Assembly (NCBI RefSeq): GCF_933775445.1
Contig: NC_065872.1
Span: forward strand, 16,120,001-16,184,000
Source of the DNA: Argentina anserina
Taxonomy: Eukaryota; Streptophyta; Magnoliopsida; Rosales; Rosaceae
DNA length: 64,000 nt
Reading direction: 5' to 3'
The position numbers were made by a program, and so were the translations under genes. A model generated the notes under the pieces. That model searched no databases. It saw only the letters and a program-made list of their open reading frames with translations, and was not told the DNA's origin. Positions 12,905 to 22,219 of this stretch are shown in pieces. The first letter of the stretch is position 1. Every line of letters begins with the position of its first letter.

Positions 12905-14061
12905 AGAAGAAACGAAAGACCGACTGAAATCAAAGGGTACTTAATTGAGCCACTACCGAGCTACATGGCATAGGCAAAAGAGATGTTTAGTATCTTCACC
13001 CATCTGGTTGCATAGTAAACAATTACGAGGGCCGGAATACCCATTCGAAGTCAGACGAGTCCGAGTAGGCAACAAGTTCTAACAAGCTCTCCATGCACAA
13101 ATCTACACTTTCCCTGACACTCTAGCATTCCAAAGTTTCTTCCAAAGAGGCTGAGACACATTACCATTGGAGGAAGAGGCCATAACACTACTCATTACCC
13201 GAGATCTAGCAAGCCAATAAGCTGATTTGACAGTGAAATTACCTTTACTAGTCGGTCTCTAGAAGCATTTGTCATTTTCCCCTCTACCACTAAGGGGGAT
13301 GGCCAAAATCTTTGCCACCACCATAGGGGAAAATAATCCCTGTATAATAGTTATATCCCACCGTTGCTCTATTGTAACAAATAAATCCGAGACAGTTTGA
13401 TGCACATGAAGAGGAGGGCAAGTAATAAGTGATCTAGGACAAACAGGAATCCAGTCATCATGCCAAATATCAATACGAGTACCAAACCCAATACGCCATG
13501 CAAGACCATCCTTTAGCACTAGTAGACACTCCACAATACTGCCAAGTATACGATGGAGAAGAACCCATTGACGCATTTAGGAAAGAAGTAAAGGGAAAGT
13601 ACCAAGCTTTAAATAGCCCAGCCACCATAGACCGAGGCTTAGTAATTTCCATTCCTATTTTGCTACCATAGCCATGTTATAGGCATACAAGTTCCGGAAG
13701 CCCATTCCACCCTCCTGCTTAGTCAAGCATAACTTTTCCCAACTTCGCCAATGTATCCGCTTATGATCCTCCCAGTCACCCCAAAAGAAACCCGCACATA
13801 CTTTTTGAATATCATCACAAAGAGATTTTGGGAGCAAGTAACAATTCATAGTATATTGAGGCATAGACTGCGCAACAGCCTTGATGAGAATTGTTTTCTC
13901 CGCACAACTAAGAATTGTGGTTTTCCACCCTTCCAACTTCTTTGTTACATGCTCCAAAATGTACTAAAAGGCCGCAATTTTGGACCTACCAACCCGTAAT
14001 GGTAATCCGAGATATTTGTCATGCTCATCAACCTTACGCACCCCCAAGGACTTAGCGAGCC

Positions 14062-14921
14062 TCACTTGAAAATGCTCAGGCACTTTCTGACTAAACACCA
14101 CACTACTTTTCTGAAAAAATTCACCTTTTGACATGAGGCTCTCTCATACACATCGAGTAACAAACGAACCACAATACACTCCCGGAATGTGGCCTTACCA
14201 AATAAGAAGCTATCATCTGCAAAGAATAGGTGATATAAAATTGGAGCATTAGGGCACATGAGAAGCCCTTGCATTTGTCTTGTCTGCTTGAGACAAATTG
14301 CCGATAGTCCCTCAATACATAATATAAACAAATAAGGCGACAACGGATCTCCCTGCTGAATACCCCTAGATGGAGTAATAGTAGAAGTAATCTCTCCATT
14401 CACCAAGATAGCATAAGTCACTGACTTCACAATACTCATCACACGAGCCACCCAAGCCAAGTTAAAACCCAGTTTAACCAAAATAGCATGAAGAAAGCTC
14501 CATTCTAGACGATCATACGCTTTAGAAATATCCAGTTTAAGAGAGAAGAAACCATCTTCCTTGGAACTATGATGATAAAGAAAATGTTCTACCTCAGTAG
14601 CGTTAAGCGTATTATCAGAAATTAAGCGACCAAGAACATATGCAATTTGCAAAGGAGACACAATCTGAGGGAGCCAAAGCTTTAACCTATTAGGAATGCA
14701 TTTAGAAGCAATTCTATAGAGCAATTTGCATAATGCAATACCTCCGCAAGTGCTTTTATATCACCCACACCAGTGAGAATCCTAACAGATGAATCCTTCA
14801 AACTATGTATGTGATTCCTCTTTCTTCTGTTTGATGCCTTCTGATAAAAGAAGGCAGTGTTTCTATCGCCGTCTTTAAACCATAGATCCCTGGACCGCTG
14901 CTTCCAGTACTGTTCTTGCAT
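14062..14921 (-). pseudogene. LINE reverse transcriptase remnant
   Basis: The frames at 14921-14682 and 14724-14062 (minus) make up most of an L1-type reverse transcriptase. The upstream piece has DGDRNTAFFYQKASNRRKRN. The main piece has the fingers-palm region with DISKAYDRLEW, then GIQQGDPLSPYLF, and the catalytic box FFADDS around 14210-14230. The thumb and connection continue at 13957-13655 (KTILIKAVAQSMPQY, then FFWGDWEDHKRIHW). A frame change at about 14700 and further stops downstream disrupt it. The two catalytic Asp residues of the ADD box are still present. Confidence 0.9.
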
Positions 14922-15193
14922 TGAAGAATAGAGTTGAGCCTGACAGGCAATTGATGTTGCTCCTAGAATTGAGAGGGAGTAAAAGGCAACCGCATGAGAA
15001 TGTCAAGCTTATCCTCTACCTCCTTGTCCTTTTTGAGTTTATTAAACTGTTCCCACCCCCATTGTTTCAGTTGTTTCCCCATATCAGATAGACGAGAATC
15101 AATTTGGCGCAACATGTTGCCCCCATACTGCTTGTCCCAATGATGTCGAATGATATCTTCACATTCATTGTTCCCACACCAAGCCTCCTCAAA

Positions 15194-15974
15194 TCAGAAC
15201 TTTCTTTCCCGACGTTCAAACCGTGGTGGGAGAGTCAAACGAATATCAAGCAGCAGAGGACAATGATCAGACTCACTGAGAGGTAGAGTACGACAAACAT
15301 TGTAAGGAAAATCATTCCTCCAGGTAAGACTTTTAAAGCATCGACCTAACCATTCCTTTGTGAACTTATTAGCCCAAGTAAAGCTACTGCCTGAAAATCC
15401 CATGTCTGCAAGTCCACAATCTGCCATAGCTTGCCGGAAAGCAAGCATAGCCGCATGAGCTCTCAATCTACCCCCTGACTTGTCTGCTTCGCATAACACT
15501 TCATTAATATCCCCTCCCATAATCCACATCAACTCACAATCCTCCTCCCCCAAATCTCTAATCAGTTTCCACGTCTTCTAGCAATCCCGATGCCGTGCGT
15601 ACCCATAAATACCTGTAAAGCGATACTTCTGGTTCCCCACTGAAGTGCGAATACAAGCATCAATATGATGCAGCGAGGACGACTGGAAGGTAACCTGAAT
15701 ATCCCGACTCCATAGCAACACTAGACCTTGGCATCCCTGCTCCTCATCATACGGCACACAAAAGCTACCCGCAAACCCTAGGGCCTAGGTGCGTGACCAA
15801 GGAATCGATATGCTCCTTCTGCGCCCATGTTTTTGAAAGAAAAACTAGAACTGGTTTTTTCGCAAAAACCATATAGAAGAGAGCATTGCACACCTCTGGT
15901 ACCACGATACTACGGCAATTCCACATTAAAACACTATCTTCCATCATAGTATGAACATTAGGAATATCTCGCAC
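15194..15974 (-). pseudogene. LINE endonuclease remnant
   Basis: Minus-strand frames 15974-15765 and 15553-15194 resemble the exonuclease-endonuclease-phosphatase domain at the start of plant L1 ORF2. The first has LMWNCRSIVVPEV and VLVFLSKTW, the usual N-terminal signature with the Glu of the active site lost. The second has the GGDINEVL motif, GFSGSSFTWAN and the C-terminal ESDHCPLLLDI. Stops between them mean the domain cannot be made. Confidence 0.88.
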
Positions 15975-16041
15975 CGGAGGAAAAACCCAAGCGGCGCACT
16001 AGCTCCGAGCAAATCAGCTTAGTGGCCGACCTCGACTAATT

Positions 16042-16053
16042 GGCATAATCATT
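16042..16053. repeat. LINE target-site duplication, right
   Basis: GGCATAATCATT, identical to 12134-12145. Confidence 0.85.
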
Positions 16054-16324
16054 TTATATGGACTATATATGTTCCAAATTTATTCATCTAAGTTATGTAC
16101 TATGTTCCAGATTCGACCATGTTTCGATCAAATTCTTTTACTCGAGCATGCACTTCGTTGTAACACTTGGGAAGTCTAACAAGTAGATTGAGGTCAGATT
16201 CTGCATATATACACATGACGTACATCTGATACATATGATGTCTTTGTGTTGCTCAATTTGTATGGTTGATTTTTTTAGAAAGGTCATTTTAGGGCTAAAT
16301 TTTATGGCCTCATTGTGATCACTG

Positions 16325-17320
16325 TGATGTGTTGGTGCTTTAAACGGTTCGGTTTTAGGGTCAAACCGTAAACCAAACTGAAATTGAACTTCGGTTCGGT
16401 TCGGTTCAATGTTCGGTTTTTCAATAGGGCAAACTGAAAACCGAACCGAACGGTTCGGTTCGGTTCGGTTCGGATTTTTTTTTTGAATTTATTTTTAAAA
16501 AATTCTAGTTTCAAAATATTGTTGATCGACACCAATAGATATGATCAACATATATATTTAGGGACCATGTAAAAATTTCATCCATTTTAAACATAGTTTG
16601 ATCGTCCATACTAACGATTAACAAAAAAAGAGGCGTTTTCACATAATAAAACCCCATTGACCGGGGCTTTGACAAATGAGTTTCTTTGTTTCGACCACGC
16701 ACGATCGATGACAAAAATTATGTGATTTCAAATATGTAAACAACTTTTCTCATTTGCATCTTGGTAATGGGTCTTCCCTTAGGGTATATTAGTGTTGTTT
16801 TTGGTTTACCGGAAATTTCGACGGTCAAACGAGGTCCGAATTGGATGAAATTTTAAAATGCTCCTATCAATCTTGAGAAGTTTCCTTCATATAGTTGCTT
16901 CATATTGAGGCGGATTTAGTAATTACACATCCGCTTGTATATATATATATGTGTGTTTGTTTTAGCAAACTTATTTGAAACATACATATATGGGCATACA
17001 TATAAACATAGATGATTATATATACATATATAACACTACAAAAGAGAAACATATAATTATATATAATATAAACCTAAAATCACATTAATCAAAACAAATA
17101 TTCGGTAAGATAAACGTAAAACGACATTATTTTATAAATAATTCGGTTTTTCGGTTCGGTTCGGTTTTCTTATGTGCCCAAACTGAAACCAAACCGATTA
17201 ATTCGGTTCGGTTCGGTTTTTCTTGTGTTCGGTTCGGTTTGTATTTGTTAGGTTTTTTTCGGTTTCGGTCCGGTTTTTCGGTTCGGTTTTTGGTTTTTCG
17301 GTCTTAAGTGCCACCCCTAA
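16325..17320. mobile_element. hAT-like nonautonomous repeat, CGGTTCGGTT-rich ends
   Basis: Two clusters of CGGTT units, about 16345-16475 and 17140-17300, flank an AT-rich centre. The right edge ends in AAGTGCCACCCCTA, the complement of the TAGGGGTGGCA terminus common in plant hAT-superfamily elements. The left edge (GTTGGTGCTTTAAACGG) is a weak counterpart. I could not see an 8-bp duplication, so the boundaries are approximate. No transposase is present. Confidence 0.5.
16497..16735. repeat. Dispersed repeat block, copy 1
   Basis: This block matches 36537-36772 in the same orientation. Shared phrases include AAAATTTCATCCA, TTTTCACATAATAAAACCCC, CGACCACGCACGATCG and GACAAAAATTA. In both places it lies inside or beside a pyrimidine- or G/C-patterned hAT-like repeat. 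Confidence 0.85.
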
Positions 17321-17585
17321 TGTCAACATATATACCTCAATCACCATTTCCCCAATCAATAGGAAAAAAGAAAAAGAAGTTTTCTTATGCTAAAGTATGT
17401 CATGGTCTTAGTAGATAGTAGCGCAAGAGATATATGAATTTCAAAGTTTTTTTTTGATCAAATGAATTTCAAAGTTCTTTGTAAGCGAATAGATCAAGGC
17501 TAATTACTATTATAGGGTAACGAGTAGTAGGTCCCATTGGAGACCTTTGTTCTTTGTTATTAGTTCATTATCGGTGTAGCATTTC

Positions 17586-19850
17586 TGTAATAACCCGATT
17601 TTTCGGGTTCAATTTGTATGAAATCGTTGAATTTTATGAACTTGGTAACTTTGATATATTGCATTTTTCACTTCACTACTTTGTCGATTCGAAAACGGAA
17701 CCGTCTTCGGAAATCTAAATTTAAAAAAACGTTACGTTTTCGTGACGCGGGAGTCGACTTTTACTTTGTCACTCGTTTCCGAAAACTTCCTTCACGAAAG
17801 TTGTAAAGCTCGTCGATACGAGTTCATGTACACATCACGCGTTCCAATCGGACGTCGTACGTGAAAATTATTAGTGACGGAAATTAGTTTCCGATTTTGG
17901 AAAAATGTATAAAAAGAAAGTATTAAGGGTTAGGGTTTCCATTTTCGGAAACCCTCTTTCTCTCTCCTCTTTCCCCCGCATCCACTCTTCTCTCTCTCCC
18001 CGACTCTCTCTCTCTCAGAAATCGTCGCCGACGATCTCGCCAACCGGACGGCCGTGGCCCTCACCGTCGGTCGCAAAAGTTCCGCAAGCCCGACCGCAGC
18101 AAACCCCGAGCAAGCCGCGACCTCCCTCGCGGCCGTGAAGCTTGCGCGATAACCCGAGGCCCTGCGACTTCCTTTGCTGTCCTAGCTTCGTCGCCGGCGA
18201 GACTAGAGCATGGAAACCGGCTCACCATCACCGATTCTCGTCGCCGAAGCCACCGGCTAGGAGTTTGGAACTCAAAATCGCGCCGCTCCTCATCCTCCAA
18301 GAAATTGAGCACGATCGGCGATCCAAACCTCTCCGACGACATTTCAGTGGCTCCAACGTGCAATCTAGGTAATATTTGTTGTAATTGATGGTTGAGATGC
18401 ATTGTAGATGAAATTTGAGTTGATTTGAGGAGAATCGGAGGAGGAGGAGGTGGAGGGAGTATTGCGCTTTACGCGGCGCGTGAGGGGGCGTGAAGGGGGC
18501 AGGAGGCGGCTTAATGCCGGGGAAGGGGAGGAGAGGAAGGAAGGAGAGGTTTTGGGCGGCGGTGGGCAAGCCACGCGCTGTCTCCGGCGGCGGCTCGTGA
18601 ACAGTAAATTTCAAACAATAATTTTTTTATAAAAAGTAATTTACGTACACTAAATGTAAAAGTATTTTACGTACAGTGAATGTAAAAGTATTTTACGTAC
18701 AATAATTATAAACCAAATTTTGAAAGGTAAATCAGTGATTAGTATTTACTGACAGTATTTACTATGAATAGTGCATTGGTGTACATGAATACGTAAATGG
18801 TACGTATATGAACAATAATATGTGAATAGAAATTACATGAACAGTGATATCGTAAAAACCGAAAAATTGCTGAACAGTAAAACATTAGTACTGTTTCGGC
18901 ATTTGAGGTTTTACGTAAATCACTTCTTATCTATTCTAGGTGATCGACACAACAAGTAAAGGATTCGCTTGCGGAATTGTGGAAATTACGCTCAGGAATA
19001 TAATGTGTCTCACAATGACGAGTCTACCCATGGCGGTGATTCACAATTACGTTTTATTTTAAAAGATCGAAATATGATATGTATATGATATAGTGGGTGG
19101 TGTATGTGTATAATGGTAAAATCGATACATATATATGGTTTGTTATATTATATATTGTCATATTCCTATTCAAATGAGTTTATTTATAATCCTTTTATTT
19201 GTTTTATTTAAGCATGAATCGCTTATGTTTTTGTGCAATAACATGTGAGAATTGTATTGTACGTGGTTTTAACTTGAGTTATGTTAAAACGTTTTTGTTG
19301 TCTTCGGACCTGTCTTCAGACGTGTTGGCATGTCAGAACCTAGCCTTGGCCGGGTGACAGTTACGATACAGTTAGAGCTCTAGTTTGTTTGCCGGTGTAC
19401 TCGCATGAGAGGTAACAGATGGGTTACCGGCTTATGAATACCCATATTTTTGATATTGGGGAGCAAGTAGTTGCCCAATGTCTGGCAACATACTAGCATG
19501 AGGGGTAACAAATGAGTACCTGAGTCTCATGAGTACCCGTATTATAAATATATTTGGGTAAACAGAGAGGTTACCCGATTTCTCATGAGCACGTATATTT
19601 TCAGATATTATTGGACAACCAGATGTGCCGTCCAATGACTCATAAGTACATTTATAATTAAATGTTTTCAGTATTTTCTTCAATATTTATATGCGAGTTA
19701 TATTGTTGGTTTACTCATACGAGCTGCAAAGATTACCGGGTTTCTGTTTACAATCCCGGTGCACCTATTCGATGGTGTAGAGGATAGTTCTGTAGGTGTG
19801 GATTAGCAGAATTGACGGACTACTCTGAAGACTTAGAATAGTAAAATAAA
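17586..19850 (+). mobile_element. Truncated long LTR, family shared with 22220-25164
   Basis: Begins TGTAATAACCC and stays colinear with the complete LTR at 22220-25164. Shared marks are the CTTCCTTCACGAAAG block, the TATAAA box with GGGTTAGGGTTTCC, a GC-rich CT-repeat leader, GAACAGTAA repeats, and the CTAGCCTTGGCCGGG and CATACGAGCTG...TTACCGGG segments. It stops after GGTGTAGAGGATAG and a short diverged stretch, losing roughly the last 300 bp. It therefore lacks the CA end and a testable duplication. The short GC-rich open frames at 17905-18630 on both strands look like LTR leader, not a gene. Confidence 0.8.
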
Positions 19851-19859
19851 TAAAATACT

Positions 19860-20242
19860 ATAACACATTTGATAATCTTATTTCTAAAATGTTACACATA
19901 TCAACTATGAATTTTTTTTCACTACTTTGATGATATTTGTGAAATAATGTAATTAAAATAATGAAATAATCAAGAGGTTTATATTTAAAATGTATAATAT
20001 TCTATTCTCATTAATATAATTGTTTAAATATTTATATAAATAATATAAAATTATGTATTTAACGGGTCGGCCCATGAATTTATTGTGCCCCGGCCGGGCC
20101 CATGGGCTAAAATATCTAGGCCAGCCCGGTCTATTAAAATAACAGGCTCAGGCCGGGCCATGGGCTCAGGCAGTGCCAGACTGCTTTTTAACATGCCGAT
20201 CCTATGCCGGGCTCGGGCTTTTCGACTCACTTGCCACCTCTA
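19860..20242. mobile_element. hAT-like repeat fragment, GGGCC-rich
   Basis: AT-rich start followed by a GGGCC/CCGGC-patterned stretch (20065-20235). It ends in TTGCCACCTCTA, the complement of TAGAGGTGGCAA, a terminus of the Ac-like hAT type. The left end was not found, and it was probably lost together with the end of the preceding LTR. Confidence 0.45.
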
Positions 20243-21349
20243 GATCAGGTTTAGATTTGGGGGTTGTTAAAGTTTCTTTTGGAGATCTCGTGAGGGTCTT
20301 ATGGTGGGGGAAGTCCCTCTCCCTTAACCTGATTGGAGAAGGTGCTGTGATGCCGATTCGATTTGGTTTTGTTGAAGCTGTGTGGAAAGATGGTGGCGGA
20401 AAATTGGGGATTGTTGTTACCGATTACTTACAGGGACAATGTTCTTGTTTGGTGATATCTGCAATTTAAATCGTTGGTGGTGGTGTGCTGCTGCTGGTAG
20501 TGGGTGCATTGGTTGACAACAACAATGGAGTTAGGATCAGATGTTGGGTTCGATAACATAATAACTAGAGGCCTATTCAATTAGATCGGTGTTGGGCATA
20601 GACTGGTGTTGGGCACGGCGGGGAAGCTCGCTAGTACTGTGATATTTGTCATGGCGGTGATGAATGTCACAATAGCGCTAGGATCTAGTGCTAGGTTCTT
20701 GTTCGATAGAGGCCAACTTAATTGGTTTGGTGTTGGTTTAGAGTTGATGCTTGTCACAGCGGCGAGAGCGAAACATCGCAGTTAGTTGGTCACTGCCGTG
20801 TTGTCGGTCATGATGGCAAATGCAGCCCGATCTTTGCGGAGCGGTGTAGCAGTTCTGTTGGGCTGGGTGGCCTTATCAGGTTCTTTTTTAGCTTTGTGGG
20901 TTGTGAGTTGGATTGTTGTTGAGACGAGTCTTCTTTTTGGGTTCGAGAGGCTCTGGTCTTGGGCCCATTGTGTATGCTCATGGGTTTCTACTATGATTGG
21001 TGCTGATAGTAATTTGGTTTTGGATCCTTTTATGGTGTGGACTTGGTTGGATTGGGTCTTTATGACCCATCGTCAGATTTAATCTTAGATCAAGGGTAGG
21101 CTATGCTCATGTGGTTGCGACCTTTTAATTCCTTCTTCTACGTGAGTGTTAGTTTGTGAAATAAGGGTGTTATAAATTGTATTCAGAAGGTGGATGTACT
21201 TTTGGTTGTTGGGATCCTAGGTGCAGCTAGGTGTTCTTGTAGTCATAGGTAATAGTTCTTATTGTCAGCCCACATGAGTGTTTTATTCCTTGTACTGTTT
21301 GCTGAGCTATAAAAGTAATTTGACCATTGATTCAAAAAAAAAAATTAAG
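20243..21349 (+). mobile_element. 5'-truncated LINE 3' end with poly(A)
   Basis: G/T-rich sequence with no ORF ends in CTATAAAAGTAATTTGACC, a short spacer and ATTCAAAAAAAAAAA. That is the style of plant LINE 3' UTRs with a poly(A) tail. The open frames at 20173-20469 and 20786-21082 have no recognisable domain. No clear target-site duplication was found, so the 5' boundary is only approximate. Confidence 0.55.
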
Positions 21350-21431
21350 ATCAAAACCTTTAAACCCTACCCCTCCCCCAATAAACCAAAAACACTAAAT
21401 TCTAAATCCGAAAAATTGTAAGAATAAATAA
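21350..21431. other. Short spacer before the copia element
   Basis: AT-rich host or older repeat DNA between the LINE tail and the copia target-site duplication. Confidence 0.4.
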
Positions 21432-21436
21432 ACTCT
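21432..21436. repeat. Copia target-site duplication, left
   Basis: ACTCT, identical to 30471-30475. Confidence 0.9.
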
Positions 21437-21647
21437 TGTTGAAAGAAAAACACCATTAGTGTGCATTCGTTAAAGTAAATAACGGAATGAGTTAATGACG
21501 TTTATGGTCAACAGATGTAACAGACCAATCACCATTATGTAGCATTAATTACCATTGTAATTACCATTTATTCCTATTGTAATCCTGACCCATATATAAA
21601 GGGGATTATCAATGAGATGAGTAGACCATTTCATTTTCCCTACAACA
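21437..21647 (+). repeat. Copia 5' LTR
   Basis: 211 bp, TGTTGAAAG...CCCTACAACA, with TGTTG/CAACA ends. It has TATATAAA at about 21593 and the transcript-start-like GAGATGAGTAGACC near its end. By eye it differs from the 3' LTR at about 16 positions. Confidence 0.93.
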
Positions 21648-22219
21648 CGTTATCAACACGTTGCGTTAACTTTTAGTTTTTCAGGCAAAGAGAAGAAAAA
21701 TAGAGCGATGTAAACCCTAGAAACAAAATTCTCTTGAAAAAATGGCAAAAAAAAAAAAAACGAAATTCAAAGGGCACCCATAAATCTTCTCTGGGCACCC
21801 CTCCTCTTCTCCGACCACAAAGGTCGCCGGTGACTCGCGCCGATAGCCTAACTTAACCTCTGCCCAGACATCCATGCATCGATGCCGCCTCTGCCAGATC
21901 GACCCAAAGGCCGCACCACGAATCAACCCTCAGCCCAGCCCCGACGTCGACCAGACGACCCCAATCTCGACGAGGCGTAAGAGTAGCAGCAACGAACCCG
22001 ATCGACGTGATCGGAAACACATATTGGTAGCCTTAGTCCCTCCCCGCGCCAATTTTCTCCATCGGTGATCCCTCATCACTGTTCCTCAAATCGGCATGCC
22101 TGCTCACTCCATTCTGATCTCCGACGACGTGCCCCTGATGCTGCCTAAAATTCAGATATCAAGTCAGATACACCTGGATCGGTGGCCCAGAACGACATCG
22201 GTCCCGATCCCCACCGTCG
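21648..22219 (+). other. Copia internal leader, no clear gag
   Basis: Starts with the primer-site candidate GTTATCAACACG, then an A-run and a C-rich segment (21770-22219). It resembles a genic leader or captured host DNA and shows no gag motif. The segment continues at 25170-25420 beyond the nested solo LTR. The open frames here (for example 21874-22068 +) are unsupported. Confidence 0.5.
22215..22219. repeat. Solo LTR target-site duplication, left
   Basis: CGTCG, identical to 25165-25169. Confidence 0.9.

Larger units (their letters stand above)
12146..16041 (-). mobile_element. Non-LTR retrotransposon (LINE, L1 type), degenerate
   Basis: A 3.9-kb minus-strand element between identical 12-bp direct repeats. 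Its 3' end, at the left, carries an (AT)n tail of about 22 bases next to the duplication. In order from right to left it shows an AP-type endonuclease start (MWNCRS, about 15930), the rest of the endonuclease (15553-15194), a reverse transcriptase, a zinc-binding region (CLLCNQMGEDTKHLF, about 12975-13025) and an RNase H-like domain (12904-12272). These belong to ORF2 of plant L1 elements. The upstream ORF1 is missing, so it is 5'-truncated just before the endonuclease. Stops and frameshifts separate the parts, so it is inactive. Plant LINEs move by target-primed reverse transcription, which makes such duplications. Confidence 0.92.

Noticed and set aside
18061..18632. Several GC-rich open frames on both strands in the truncated LTR
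   Set aside because: Their positions match a noncoding leader segment in the second LTR copy, where the frames are not kept.
21874..22068. Arg-rich + strand frame in the copia leader
   Set aside because: No gag motif, and the segment is interrupted by the solo LTR with its duplication shortly after.
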